Assembly: GCA_963931105.1 (NCBI GenBank)
Contig: OZ007004.1
Coordinates: 558,001-622,000 of the forward strand
Direction of reading: 5' to 3'
Origin: UMGS1590 sp900552455
GTDB lineage: Bacteria; Bacillota; Peptococcia; Peptococcales; Peptococcaceae
DNA: 64,000 bases
Shown: one piece after another, positions 31,727 through 41,525 of the stretch
Numbering within the stretch: the first letter of the stretch is position 1
How the letters are laid out: each line of letters starts with the position of its first letter
Translations under genes and position numbers: made by a program
Notes under the pieces: generated by a model
Told to the model about the DNA's origin: nothing
Database searches by the model: none
Seen by the model: only the letters and a program-made list of their open reading frames with translations

Positions 31727-31755
31727 ATTATACAGAATCAGCGAAAGCCCGTCAA
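31727..31755 (-). promoter_or_regulatory. Promoter of rplU-prp-rpmA
   Basis: Minus strand TTGACG (31750-31755), 17-bp spacer, TATAAT (31727-31732). Confidence 0.85.
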
Positions 31756-31807
31756 GGGAAAAACGCCTCATCGCCAAGATTTTTCGCCGCTGCGCAGATT
31801 TTCCAGC

Positions 31808-31837
31808 AAAAAAGGCCGCTCACAAAGAGCGACCTTT
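31808..31837 (-). terminator. Terminator after the SLH surface-protein gene
   Basis: AAAGGTCGCTC/GAGCGGCCTTT stem (31827-31837 with 31811-31821) followed by TTTT on the minus strand. Confidence 0.85.
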
Positions 31838-31847
31838 CGTGAAATTT

Positions 31848-34800
31848 TTACGCTTGTTCCCAGGCGATGAAACGCTCGAGGATCGCAGCCACCTGCGCAC
31901 GTGTTGCCAGTCCCTGCGGCGCCAGCGTATCCGCCGTCATCCCGCCGATGATGCCGTTGCGTACTGCCCAAACCATCGCCTGTTCAGCGTATGGACTGAC
32001 GCTTGCATTGTCGCTGTAGCTGTTCAGACTACCAACAATCTGTGGGCTGCCGATGTAACGGTAGAGCATGGTCACGAGCTGTTCGCGCGTGACATTGCCG
32101 TTCATATTCGTGCCGTCGGAAATGCCATGCGCAATGGCCCACTGACGCGCGCCTTCGTACCAGTCACTGCCCGGCGCTGCCGCCGTCGTATCGCCAGCAT
32201 AACGCTGCAACACCGAAACGATCATCGCACGCGTCATAGACGTTTCCGGCGCAAAATTTGCGTCGTCCACGCCGACAAAGAGTCCACGGCTCGCCACGTA
32301 ATCGATGTTATCCTTGGCCCAGTGACTTGCTACCACATCACTGTACGACTGTGTATTGTCGAGTATTTTCACCGTGTCGCCATCGGAGAGGGTGACGATG
32401 AGACCGTTGTTGCCGATGACGCTGTTCTTGAGGATGGTTTCGTTGCCGTTTTCATCCACCAGCACCGCCACTGTGCCCGGCGTCATATCCAGCACAGGAA
32501 TTTCCACCTGCACCGGCGCGGAGCCTGGGAGATCAACGGTCACACTTGGCGCTGTGTTCATATCTTTCGTCGCGGTCACGCCAACCATCGGCAAAATCAC
32601 AGCAGTATCGTTCTTCGTCGCATCGCTGACCGCAGCGTCGGACAAAGTCACCGACGTGTCCACAACGCCGTTGGTATCCACAGTCGTCGACGAACTGGAA
32701 CCGTTCACATCTTCCACCGTCGTCACGGTGCTGCCGTCTGGCTTGGTTTCTGTGTCAGTGCTTGTCGCATCCGGATCGGTCACCGTCACCTTGCACTGAG
32801 CGGCAAAGTTTCCGTCTTCTGTGCGCACGGTGATTGTCGCCGTACCGCGACTGATAGCCGTCACGCGACCATTCGCGTCCACAGAGGCCACATCTTCGTC
32901 GTTGCTCGACCATGTCACGTTCTTATTCGCCGCATTATCCGGCTTCACCGTCGCGGTCAGTTTTTCGCTCTCGCCGATATCGACGGTGAGAGTTTTCTTA
33001 TCAAGGCCGACGTTTTCAACAGCGACGACTTCCGGCGTGTCTTCTTCGACGGTTACGTTACATTGAGCAATAAACCCTCCGTCGACCGTCGTCGCACTGA
33101 TAACAGCGGTGCCTTTGCTAATGGCTGTAACCTTACCATTCTCATCAACAGTTGCTACCGCCGTATCACTGCTGGACCAGCGCACAGATGGATCTGTTGC
33201 ATTTTCCGGCTGAACAACTGCAGAAAGGGTTTCGCTTCCATCTTTTTGTAAGGTTAGACTGTTTTTGTTCAACATAACACTTGTTACATCAATTTCTTCT
33301 GGCGCACCTTTTTTAACAGTCACCTTGCACTGTGCGGTAAAACCGCCATCGTTTGTTGTTACAGTGATAATGGCCGTCCCTTCGTTTACAGCGGTCACAC
33401 GGCCATTCTTATTCACTTTGGCGACGTTCGTGTCACTGCTGCTCCAGGTGACGTTTTTGTTTTCTGCTGTTTCAGGCAGAACAGTCGCTGTCAGTTTCTT
33501 ACTCTTTTCAGGTTGCAAGGTCATGCGCTCTTTGTTCAGCTGAACGCCAGTGACATACATATCATCATAGTTTGGTTCTTCTTCAATATAGTCAATATCG
33601 CCTAGAAGGTCCCCATTATTCTCAAAAAATCCTCCCGGATAAATTGCAATGTAACCTTCTTCATTATTTAGCGTACCGTTAGTGACCAAAGAACCACCAG
33701 ATTGAACCTCAATGCTATTGAGATTAGTCAAGATAACATCTTCAGGAATAGTTAGTTGCTGACCATTTTTAATTTTGAAAGGTCGTTCTATTATACTATC
33801 ATTTCCTAGGCTGACATAATCTCCTAACAGCGTTCCTTCGCCACGATTGATCGTGTCAACAAAAAATAGGCCACGCCAACTTCCTTGATGCGCCATATCA
33901 CTGATGCTATTAGCTGTAATCACCGCGCCAATACATTCAAGCGTTCCTCCAGCACCACCTTCGCCCGCACCTATACCATAGTTGCCACCTTGAGCTTCAA
34001 TGGTGCCGCCATGAACAATAATACGACCTACGCTAGTAATGGCCCCATCATCTGCACGACCTCCACCAATGCCTGTATTGCCTTCAGCATATATTTGACC
34101 GCCATAAATCTCAATACCCTCTACCATAGAGTTGTAGGTGTGATCATTAACGGCCAAACCTTCACCGGTTCCAATACCAGAAGCGCCGTTAGCTTCAATC
34201 TTACCATCTTCGATGGAAATACCACTTACAACACTACCGGGACCGCCTCCAATACCGGCCCCCTCATTACCACGCGCCGTGATATCTCCGCCAGTAATAT
34301 GAATGAATGTATAGATGCTATGCGCTCCGTCACCGATACCGGTCTGTCCCTCGGCAGTGATTGTTCCACCGGAAATATTGATTATAACATTCGAGCTGTC
34401 TATGCCACCACCAATACCAGCAGCTTTATCCCCACCTACTGCATGAATGACACCATCTTCAATAGTAATACTTGCACCATATTGGTTAATTTCGCTGGTT
34501 CCTATTGCTGCACCGCCTTCAGTTCCATAGACATTTAATGTACCTTTCCCACGAATCACCAAATTCGCTGCAGACCTAGTTTCAATTCCTGAATATCCAA
34601 GTTCTCCTATTGCCTTAACAGTATTCGTAGAGTTATCCGCAAGTATCAGCGTCAGTTTGCTGCTGAACCCAAGACAAATCGGAGACTTGCTATTTATCAT
34701 ATCCACACCATCTAACGTAAGCGTAGCTTGCGCGCCATTTTCAACAAGAATTCGATCGTTGGTTTGGCCAGATGTTTTCACTGTAACATTAGCGTTATCT

Positions 34801-35873
34801 TTCAAAGTCAATATATTTCCAGAAGTTTCGTAGTTACTACCGGAAACCACTGTCAAATGTTCTGCAGTGTCTTCTGGAGCGACAGAATAAACAGCATATT
34901 GATTACCGTTTTGGTCTGTCTTAATACGACTGACCTCAAGTGTTTTACCAGGAGCAACTGAACAACCATAGACTTTATTTGTGGAAAGATCACCTTCATA
35001 GAATGTCCCACTAGTAATGTTAGACTGCTGAGCACTAATCAAGGCGTTATATTGAAATTGATTTATTGCCTCTAGTTCCGCATCTGCGCCAACAATACCC
35101 GTAAATTCACTTTCAAAAATATTGTCCGTCAGTTCTACACTGTCACGTACCGCAATACTGCCCCCATCGATTGTGCACCTTTCTGTCCCCACAACTGATT
35201 GGTACGGCGTTTCAGATAAATCAAATTCAATATTCCCGCCATGAACTGAAAAATTTTTGACATTTAATACGCCTCGATTTTCATAATCCTGAAAGATTAA
35301 ATCTATGTTTCCATGATTAATCGTAAAGTCATTTAACTTCCATGCACTGCCGTAAAAACCCATTAGCACATTTCCACCATTAATTACTATGTTTCCTTGT
35401 TCTCGATCATAGCCAAATGATCCTGATACCTGAACTCGCCCATTTTCTTCTGTTTCGTTAATGGATAATGTCCCTTCAAGGTTCACAGGTTCATCTGGTG
35501 TTCCAAGAATACAGTCATAATCTCCTTCCCCCGATAAATTAATCGTGCTATTAGTTCCAATTTCTTGCACAATCATATGACCTGATTCAATATGAATATC
35601 CGCCGTTATATTTTCCGGCACGTTAACCCTATGTCTACTATCTATATGACCGAATGTTAAAGATGTATCCTTCAAAACTGTTACAACATTACCGTCAAGT
35701 CGATAATCTGTTCCTTCCTGTCCATTTTCAATCTCTAGTCCGTCGCTTCTCGCGCTGGCCTGCTCATCCACCGCCTGGGCATTCGTCTCCGTTGCCAGGA
35801 CCGTGGCTGGTGGGGCCATGGTGCAGAGGAGGCTGGCAGCGAGGAATGCGCTCAATAATCTCCGTTTCTTCAT
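31848..35873 (-). CDS. Large surface protein: beta-helix, three Big_2 domains, three SLH motifs
   Basis: 1341 residues. Signal peptide (1-28). Residues about 50-740 form a Gly/Asn-rich beta-helix with recurring GIGxG turns (AAGIGGG, GAGIGGG, GIGTGEG, GIGGGRA, GIGAGEG), like carbohydrate-binding or adhesin solenoids. Three Ig-like Big_2 repeats follow (about 773-1030), each with WSSxDxxVAxVxxNGxVTA and GGFxAQCxVTV. After a Thr/Ser/Asp-rich spacer, three SLH motifs (about 1176-1341: HWAKDNIDYVASRGLFVG, TSMTRAMIVSVLQRYAG, ATRAQVAAILERFIAW) should bind secondary wall polymer. The DNA for the beta-helix is visibly AT-richer than the Big_2/SLH part. Divergent XRE regulator with paired operators upstream. 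Confidence 0.9.
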   Translation of the reverse strand: MKKRRLLSAFLAASLLCTMAPPATVLATETNAQAVDEQASARSDGLEIENGQEGTDYRLDGNVVTVLKDTSLTFGHIDSRHRVNVPENITADIHIESGHMIVQEIGTNSTINLSGEGDYDCILGTPDEPVNLEGTLSINETEENGRVQVSGSFGYDREQGNIVINGGNVLMGFYGSAWKLNDFTINHGNIDLIFQDYENRGVLNVKNFSVHGGNIEFDLSETPYQSVVGTERCTIDGGSIAVRDSVELTDNIFESEFTGIVGADAELEAINQFQYNALISAQQSNITSGTFYEGDLSTNKVYGCSVAPGKTLEVSRIKTDQNGNQYAVYSVAPEDTAEHLTVVSGSNYETSGNILTLKDNANVTVKTSGQTNDRILVENGAQATLTLDGVDMINSKSPICLGFSSKLTLILADNSTNTVKAIGELGYSGIETRSAANLVIRGKGTLNVYGTEGGAAIGTSEINQYGASITIEDGVIHAVGGDKAAGIGGGIDSSNVIINISGGTITAEGQTGIGDGAHSIYTFIHITGGDITARGNEGAGIGGGPGSVVSGISIEDGKIEANGASGIGTGEGLAVNDHTYNSMVEGIEIYGGQIYAEGNTGIGGGRADDGAITSVGRIIVHGGTIEAQGGNYGIGAGEGGAGGTLECIGAVITANSISDMAHQGSWRGLFFVDTINRGEGTLLGDYVSLGNDSIIERPFKIKNGQQLTIPEDVILTNLNSIEVQSGGSLVTNGTLNNEEGYIAIYPGGFFENNGDLLGDIDYIEEEPNYDDMYVTGVQLNKERMTLQPEKSKKLTATVLPETAENKNVTWSSSDTNVAKVNKNGRVTAVNEGTAIITVTTNDGGFTAQCKVTVKKGAPEEIDVTSVMLNKNSLTLQKDGSETLSAVVQPENATDPSVRWSSSDTAVATVDENGKVTAISKGTAVISATTVDGGFIAQCNVTVEEDTPEVVAVENVGLDKKTLTVDIGESEKLTATVKPDNAANKNVTWSSNDEDVASVDANGRVTAISRGTATITVRTEDGNFAAQCKVTVTDPDATSTDTETKPDGSTVTTVEDVNGSSSSTTVDTNGVVDTSVTLSDAAVSDATKNDTAVILPMVGVTATKDMNTAPSVTVDLPGSAPVQVEIPVLDMTPGTVAVLVDENGNETILKNSVIGNNGLIVTLSDGDTVKILDNTQSYSDVVASHWAKDNIDYVASRGLFVGVDDANFAPETSMTRAMIVSVLQRYAGDTTAAAPGSDWYEGARQWAIAHGISDGTNMNGNVTREQLVTMLYRYIGSPQIVGSLNSYSDNASVSPYAEQAMVWAVRNGIIGGMTADTLAPQGLATRAQVAAILERFIAWEQA

Positions 35874-35910
35874 TATATTATGCTCCCTTCCTTAATCTTT
35901 CTCGAAAATT

Positions 35911-35982
35911 TGACATTCACTAAATGTCATTCTTGTGCAAATCTTACCACACACTACATATATTGACAATCACTGAATGTCA
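35911..35982. promoter_or_regulatory. Two 19-bp operators and surface-protein promoter
   Basis: O1 TGACATTCACTAAATGTCA (35911-35929) and O2 TGACAATCACTGAATGTCA (35964-35982), centres 53 bp apart. Minus-strand promoter TTGTCA (35964-35969), 17-bp spacer, TAAGAT (35941-35946): O2 covers the -35 and O1 lies just past the start. Likely bound by the adjacent XRE protein. Confidence 0.8.
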
Positions 35983-36003
35983 TTCCTGAAATGAAAAATA
36001 ACT

Positions 36004-36276
36004 GTGGGAGGATTTCTGATATATAAGAATAAAGCAGCCGATGGCTGGAACAATATATGCGGGAAAAAAATCAGCACACTTCGGCTGCAGATGCAGCCGA
36101 AGGTGTCGCAGCGGGCGCTGGCGGATCTGATGCAGCTGAAGGGGATCGATCTGGACAAAAATGCGATCCAGCGGATCGAAAGCGGCAAGCGATTTGTGAC
36201 GGATATTGAGCTGAAGGCTTTTGCGCAGATCCTGCACGTGACGACGGACGAGCTTTTGCGCGGCGACGACGAATAA
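36004..36276 (+). CDS. XRE/Cro-type helix-turn-helix regulator
   Basis: About 85-90 residues: ISTLRLQMQPKVSQRALADLMQLKGIDLDKNAIQRIESGKRFVTDIELKAFAQILHVTTDELL is a standard HTH_3 domain occupying nearly the whole protein. Start unclear: GTG 36004 overlaps the GGGAGG that would serve a later non-ATG start (CTG 36016). Divergent from the SLH gene, whose promoter carries two matching dyads; repression of both is the simplest model. Confidence 0.8.
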   Translation: MGGFLIYKNKAADGWNNICGKKISTLRLQMQPKVSQRALADLMQLKGIDLDKNAIQRIESGKRFVTDIELKAFAQILHVTTDELLRGDDE

Positions 36277-36277
36277 G

Positions 36278-36325
36278 AAGCGGTCCACGCTGAAAACGAC
36301 GATCGGTTTTCAGCGTGGACCGCTT
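36278..36325. terminator. 20-bp perfect hairpin between the XRE gene and ilvE
   Basis: AAGCGGTCCACGCTGAAAAC (36278-36297) and its complement (36306-36325) between convergent genes; short T-runs on both sides. Confidence 0.7.
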
Positions 36326-36350
36326 TGTGCGCTAAAAGCTTTTGGCGCTA

Positions 36351-37373
36351 TTATTTGATTTCATGCAGCCAGCCTTCTGGGGCGTCGACGGTGCCCATCT
36401 GGATGCCGGTGAGGGTGTCGTAGAGTTTCTTCATGACTGGCCCGATCTCTTCCATGCCGCTGGCGAAGCAGATTTCCTTGCCGTGGTCGTTGATCTTGCC
36501 GACTGGGGAGATGACGGCGGCGGTGCCGCAGAGGCCGCATTCAACAAATTCCGGCACTTCGGAGAAGAGGACTTCGCGCTGTTCCACCTTCATGCCGAGG
36601 ATGTGCTCAGCGATGTAGGTCATGGAGCGGCGGGTGATGGATGGCAGGATGGAGTCAGATTTTGGCGTGACGAGGGTGCCATCCTTGGTGACGAAGAGGA
36701 AGTTTGCGCCGCCGGTTTCTTCAACCTTGGTGCGGGTTGCTGGATCGAGGTACATATTTTCAGCAAATCCTGCTTCGTGTGCTTTCTGGCCGGCGTAGAG
36801 GCTCATGGCGTAGTTGAGGCCTGCTTTGATATGACCGGTGCCGTGTGGGGCTGCGCGGTCAAAATCGGAAACGGTGATCTCGATCGGTTTGATGCCGCCC
36901 TTGAAATATGGGCCGACTGGCATGCAGATCATGCGGAATTCAAATTCTGGTGCTGGCGCTACGCCGATGACTGGACCGCTGCCGTAGATGAATGGGCGGA
37001 TGTAGAGGGTGGCGCCGGAGCCGTATGGTGGAACGTAGTCGATGTTGGCCTTGACGAGCTGGTCGAGGGCATCGAGGAATTTTTCTTCGGAAACCGGTGG
37101 GATGCAGAGGCGTTCGCAGGAATCGTGCAGACGCTGTGCGTTCAGATCTGGACGGAAGGTGACGACGCGGCCGTCTTTGGTGCGGTACGCTTTGAGGCCT
37201 TCAAAAGCGGACTGAGAATACTGCAGCACGCCGGCGCATTCGGAAATATGAACGACAGGATCGGTGACGAGGCCGCCTTCGTCCCATTTGCCATCTTTCC
37301 AGGTAGAAACATAACGATAATCTGTAGCAGTATACTCGAAACCGAGGCTGCCCCAATCAATATCTTTTGCCAT
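36351..37373 (-). CDS. ilvE: Branched-chain amino acid aminotransferase
   Basis: 340 residues, PLP fold-type IV (BCAT-II). FEGLKAYR, GLNYAMSLYAGQKAHEAGFAE with the PLP Lys region, and LTGIQMGTVDAPEGW near the C-terminus. Final transamination of Val/Leu/Ile. AAAGGAGTG precedes the ATG at 37373. No T-box or other leader element is visible in the 96-base upstream gap. Confidence 0.95.
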   Translation of the reverse strand: MAKDIDWGSLGFEYTATDYRYVSTWKDGKWDEGGLVTDPVVHISECAGVLQYSQSAFEGLKAYRTKDGRVVTFRPDLNAQRLHDSCERLCIPPVSEEKFLDALDQLVKANIDYVPPYGSGATLYIRPFIYGSGPVIGVAPAPEFEFRMICMPVGPYFKGGIKPIEITVSDFDRAAPHGTGHIKAGLNYAMSLYAGQKAHEAGFAENMYLDPATRTKVEETGGANFLFVTKDGTLVTPKSDSILPSITRRSMTYIAEHILGMKVEQREVLFSEVPEFVECGLCGTAAVISPVGKINDHGKEICFASGMEEIGPVMKKLYDTLTGIQMGTVDAPEGWLHEIK

Positions 37374-37469
37374 AAAAAGCACTCCTTTACGTGTATTACA
37401 ACAGTTTGTGAATCTATTATACACCCTGAGACAGAATGTGGACAAAAAATTTTCGCCAAACACTAAAGT

Positions 37470-37979
37470 TTATTTTTTCTGACAGTTTTCCACTTCTTCG
37501 ATGAGGGCCTGCAGGTCGTCGGCGTCGGGATGGCTGAGGGCGCAGTCGAAATTGAAGATCATCTTCTGCATGTGGCTGCGCTTGGCGGGCTCTTCTTCTG
37601 CGATGCGCACGTAGCGATCGCGGACGCTCTGGGGCATTTTGCCTGGGCAGACATAGCTGCCGACGAGCTGTACGCTTTCCGGCAGGAGATCGCGCACGCG
37701 CGCGAGGATCTGCTCAAAATACGCGACGCCGCCACCAAATCCACAGGTGCCGAAAAGAAAAACTTCCTGGCGCGTGAGCTGGGCGAGAAAGGCGGCGGTT
37801 TCGGCGTCGCAAGTACCTTTGTCGGTCCAGAAGCCGATGTAGATGCGCTCGGCGGCGAGCGCCTGCGCGTCTGGCGCGCCGAAATACAGGCAGTCGTCTG
37901 CGGGGAGCGCCTGGTGCAGGGCGTCGGCGAGCATTTTTGTGTTGCCGGTCTTGCTGGAATAAACGATGGAATAAGTCAT
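37470..37979 (-). CDS. Flavodoxin family protein (BilS-like)
   Basis: 169 residues: YSIVYSSKTGNTKMLADAL FMN loop, GFWTDKGTCDAETAAFL, FLFGTCGFGGGVAYFEQI and VCPGKMPQSVRDRY. The GTCGFGG and PGKMP blocks characterise a flavodoxin subgroup of gut anaerobes. Electron donor function inferred. Upstream of ilvE by 97 bp on the same strand. Confidence 0.8.
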   Translation of the reverse strand: MTYSIVYSSKTGNTKMLADALHQALPADDCLYFGAPDAQALAAERIYIGFWTDKGTCDAETAAFLAQLTRQEVFLFGTCGFGGGVAYFEQILARVRDLLPESVQLVGSYVCPGKMPQSVRDRYVRIAEEEPAKRSHMQKMIFNFDCALSHPDADDLQALIEEVENCQKK

Positions 37980-38016
37980 GATATCCTCTCCTTTGCAGGT
38001 TTCTCCTATTATAACA

Positions 38017-38052
38017 GAAAATCACCCCGTTCGCGCGTGCGTTCGGGGTGAT
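38017..38052 (-). terminator. Terminator after the FtsX-type permease gene
   Basis: ATCACCCCG/CGGGGTGAT stem (38044-38052 with 38021-38029) followed by TTTTC on the minus strand. Confidence 0.75.
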
Positions 38053-38058
38053 AAATGA

Positions 38059-40650
38059 TCATTCAACAGATTTCAGCGATTCGGCCATGTGGATCCTGGA
38101 GATCTTGCGACGCATGATGAGCTGGGTGATAAACGCAAAAACGATGGTCAGCGCAAAAGCGATGGCGTAGTTTTGCGGTGTCACGTAAGCGTCGAAGCTG
38201 AGGCCGTCGACGACGATCTGCGCCATGACGAAAGCATGGAAGAATTTGCCGAGGACGAGTCCGGCGAGGGCGCCGAAAACGGTGAGCGCGGTGTTCTCGC
38301 GGAAAACGTAGGCGTTGGCTTCGTTGGAATAGAAGCCGAGGACTTTGAGCGTGGCGATCTCGCGGATGCGTTCGCTGATGTTGATATTTGTGAGGTTGTA
38401 AAGCACGATGAAGGCGAGCGCCCCGGCGCAGAGGATGACGACGATGACGATGATGTTGAGGCTGTCAAGCATATCGGTGAACATGCTCTGGTTGTCAGAG
38501 GCGATGGTCACGTTTGTGATGTTGTCGTCGGCATTCATGAGGGCGGCTGCCTGCTCATGCACATCTTCGTCGCCCTTGAAATTGATGAAGGCGCTGTTGA
38601 CGTCGGTCTTGCCAAAAGCGTTTTCCAGCGTGCCGCGGGAAATGTAGGCGTTGTTCGAAATGTAGTTGTCGTACACGCCACAGATCTTGAGGGTGGTCTC
38701 GTGCATATCGCTGTCGCGCACGGTGACCTCGTCGCCGGTCTGCACACCGAGACGATCGGCGAGGCCGCGATCGAGCAGAAGCTCGCCGTCTTCTGGCAGG
38801 CTGTATTCTGTGTCGTCAGCATGCCAGCTGAAGAAATCGCCGAGATCGCCGTTATCGATCGGCGCGTTCATGGAAACACTGTGCGTCGTGCCGTTGGCGG
38901 AGATGTCCATGTTACCGGTGTAGGTGAACAGCGCGCCTGCGACGCGCTCGCCGTTGGCATCGAGGAAAGCGTCCATGTCTTCCTGGCTCAGGCTTTCATT
39001 GAAGGACGCGTTGGCGTCGTAGAGATCGATCTCGTTGTACTGCAGATCGGAAACGCCCATGAAATTGTCCTGCAGCGCGAGCGCAGTGACGATGAGCGCT
39101 GTGCAGCCGCCGATGCCGAGGATCATCATGAAGAAGCGCGCCTTGTAGCGGAAAAGATTGCGCACGGTGATCTTTTGCAGGAAGCTGAGACGTTTCCACA
39201 CTGGCGTCACGCGCTCGAGCAGATTGCGCTTGCCGGCTTTCGGCGCTTTTGGCCGGATGAGCTCGGCGGCGCTCTGAGTGAGGGCGCTGCGCCCGCAGAT
39301 CCAGGTGACGCCGATCGTACAGAGCAGCGTCACAGCCAGCGAGATCAGCAGGAGCTGCCAGTTGAACACATAGAGCACCTGATCCGGCAGGGCGTAGTAG
39401 GTCCTGTAGGCGCTCCAGATGATCGTCGGGAAGCCCCAGGTGCCGAGGAAATATCCGAGCAGACAGCCGATGATGCCTGAGCTGCCGGAATAGGTCATGT
39501 ATTTCATGAGAATGCTGGCGTTGGAATAGCCCATGGATTTGAGCACGCCGATCTGGGTGCGCTGCTCGTTCATCATGCGCGTCATCGTTGTGACGCAGAC
39601 AAGGGCAGCGACGAGGAAGAAGAATACAGGGAACACCTTGGCGATGGAGCTGACGATGGCAGAGTCGCTCTTGAAGAACTGGAAGCCGACGTCTTCATCG
39701 CGGGTGAGCACGTAAAGCTCCGGCGCTTCCGGAATGGTGAGATCATCGAGCACTTCCTGCGCCTCGTCGCGCTGGGCGCGGATCTCTTCCAGCTGAGATT
39801 CCGGCGCGCCGGCTTTTTCAGCCAGCTCCAGGGCGTCGTTGGCTTTGTCGATGCCTTCCTGAGCCTCTTTGCGGCCGTCGTTGATCTCATCGACGATCTC
39901 CTGATAGCGCGCGTTCACGCTGCCCTCTGCAACCTTCGTCACATCCGGCTCGGTATCGTCGATGCAGTCATCGTATTCATCGCTGTAAAGTCCGCCGCTT
40001 GTGTTGACGCTAAGATACATCTCCGTGTAATACTCAGACGTGAACGCGTCTGCCGGCACAAAATAGATCGCTTCAACTTCGCCAGAGCCGATCTCGCTCG
40101 AGTAGCGGCCCATGCGCATGTAAAGCGGCGATTCCACAACGCCGACGATCTCCAGCTCGTGGTTTTCGAGCGCGTCGAGCGTGTCCTGCGAATTGCCGTC
40201 AGCGATCGTCACCGTATCGCCGATGCCGGCGCCTTCAAAGAAAGACGAATCGACCACGCATTCGCCAGCGTTTTCCGGCAGGCGACCATCTTTGAGGGCA
40301 AGCTTGTTGACATCCTCCGTGATCGAATGGAAGCGGCCGACTTTTTCTTCGTCGCCGCCATCCGAGACCAGCGCATCCACCTGATAAGCGCCGTCCGCCG
40401 CAGTGACCTCGTCTGCATCCCGCAGGGCCGCAACATCGTCGTCATCAAATCCCAGCGTCGACATCAGACGAAAATCGTAGAAATTCTGCTCGTCCAGATA
40501 CGTCTCGCCTGTTTTGAGCATCGCTTCTTCGCTGACCATAAGCCCCGCGAAGAAACCCACGCCCAGCGCCACGATCGCCAATATCGCGATAAATCGACCA
40601 AAGCTCGAGCGTATCTCACGCAACGAAGTTTTGAGTAAGCTCTTTTTCAT
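38059..40650 (-). CDS. FtsX-like ABC transporter permease with long extracytoplasmic insert
   Basis: 863 residues. N-terminal membrane helix (RSSFGRFIAILAIVALGVGFFAGLM), an extracytoplasmic segment with a Lys/Glu coiled coil (about 250-300), two FtsX four-helix modules (about 345-485 and 745-863) and a second MacB-like periplasmic-type domain between. Duplicated FtsX arrangement typical of peptide/lipid-handling exporters of Bacillota. Start 40650 after GTGAGGTGAGC; the ATPase gene lies 10 bp upstream. Confidence 0.9.
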   Translation of the reverse strand: MKKSLLKTSLREIRSSFGRFIAILAIVALGVGFFAGLMVSEEAMLKTGETYLDEQNFYDFRLMSTLGFDDDDVAALRDADEVTAADGAYQVDALVSDGGDEEKVGRFHSITEDVNKLALKDGRLPENAGECVVDSSFFEGAGIGDTVTIADGNSQDTLDALENHELEIVGVVESPLYMRMGRYSSEIGSGEVEAIYFVPADAFTSEYYTEMYLSVNTSGGLYSDEYDDCIDDTEPDVTKVAEGSVNARYQEIVDEINDGRKEAQEGIDKANDALELAEKAGAPESQLEEIRAQRDEAQEVLDDLTIPEAPELYVLTRDEDVGFQFFKSDSAIVSSIAKVFPVFFFLVAALVCVTTMTRMMNEQRTQIGVLKSMGYSNASILMKYMTYSGSSGIIGCLLGYFLGTWGFPTIIWSAYRTYYALPDQVLYVFNWQLLLISLAVTLLCTIGVTWICGRSALTQSAAELIRPKAPKAGKRNLLERVTPVWKRLSFLQKITVRNLFRYKARFFMMILGIGGCTALIVTALALQDNFMGVSDLQYNEIDLYDANASFNESLSQEDMDAFLDANGERVAGALFTYTGNMDISANGTTHSVSMNAPIDNGDLGDFFSWHADDTEYSLPEDGELLLDRGLADRLGVQTGDEVTVRDSDMHETTLKICGVYDNYISNNAYISRGTLENAFGKTDVNSAFINFKGDEDVHEQAAALMNADDNITNVTIASDNQSMFTDMLDSLNIIVIVVILCAGALAFIVLYNLTNINISERIREIATLKVLGFYSNEANAYVFRENTALTVFGALAGLVLGKFFHAFVMAQIVVDGLSFDAYVTPQNYAIAFALTIVFAFITQLIMRRKISRIHMAESLKSVE

Positions 40651-40660
40651 ACAGCTCACC

Positions 40661-41365
40661 TCACCATTCGATGTCGTCAATAGACATTGGATGTTCGTTC
40701 AGTTCAACCTTCTGGATCTCGCCGCTCTTCACATGGACAACACGGTCCGCCATCGGGCAGAGTGCCAGGTTGTGCGTGACAATGACCACCGTCATGTTGT
40801 TCTTGCGGCAGGTCTCCTGCAACAGCTTGAGGATCAGCTTGCCAGTGTTGTAGTCCAGCGCGCCAGTCGGCTCGTCGCAGAGCAGCAGCTTCGGATTTTT
40901 CGCCAGCGCGCGAGCGATTGCCACACGCTGCTGCTCGCCGCCGGAAAGCTGCGCCGGAAAATTGTTCTTGCGCGCCGCGAGACCAACCTCGTCCAGCACC
41001 GTCGCCGGATTTGCAGGATCCTTGCCGATCTGCGTCGCCAGCTCAACATTTTCCAGCGCCGTCAGATTCGGGATCAGGTTGTAAAACTGAAAAACAAAGC
41101 CAATGTCGTAGCGGCGATACGTCGTCAGCTCCTTCTCGTTGTAGCCAGCAATATTTTTTCCATCCAGCCAGACCTCGCCGCTCGAGAGCGAATCCATCCC
41201 GCCGAGGATATTCAACAGCGTCGTTTTCCCAGCGCCCGACGCCCCGACGATGATGCAGATCTCGCCCTTTTCCACTTCAAAATTCACATCATGCAGCGCG
41301 TTGATGTCCACACTGCCAACATGGTAGGTTTTGTTCACATTTTTAAAATGAATGAATGGTTCCAC
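40661..41365 (-). CDS. ABC transporter ATP-binding protein (MacB/LolD-type)
   Basis: 234 residues. Walker A GASGAGKTT, Q-loop FVFQFYNLIPNLTALEN, signature LSGGEQQRVAIARAL, Walker B LLLCDEPTGALD, switch VTHN. The FYNLIP/ENVEL region is characteristic of the MacB/LolD family that drives FtsX-type permeases. Upstream in the same operon. Substrate unknown. Confidence 0.94.
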   Translation of the reverse strand: MEPFIHFKNVNKTYHVGSVDINALHDVNFEVEKGEICIIVGASGAGKTTLLNILGGMDSLSSGEVWLDGKNIAGYNEKELTTYRRYDIGFVFQFYNLIPNLTALENVELATQIGKDPANPATVLDEVGLAARKNNFPAQLSGGEQQRVAIARALAKNPKLLLCDEPTGALDYNTGKLILKLLQETCRKNNMTVVIVTHNLALCPMADRVVHVKSGEIQKVELNEHPMSIDDIEW

Positions 41366-41474
41366 AGTGATCTTCCTTTCTGACCATCAGCCACTCAATA
41401 ATTCGTTTTCTATATTGTAAATTATAGCATCTTTATCACACATTTTGGTGAGAAAAATATCATTCTTTCTTTAC

Positions 41475-41512
41475 AAAAAAACCCCACCGTGACGAAAAAA
41501 ATCACGGTGGGG
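41475..41512 (-). terminator. Terminator after the LysR gene
   Basis: CCCCACCGTGA/TCACGGTGGGG stem (41482-41492, 41502-41512), followed by seven T on the minus strand. Confidence 0.9.
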
Positions 41513-41525
41513 AAAAAATAATAGA

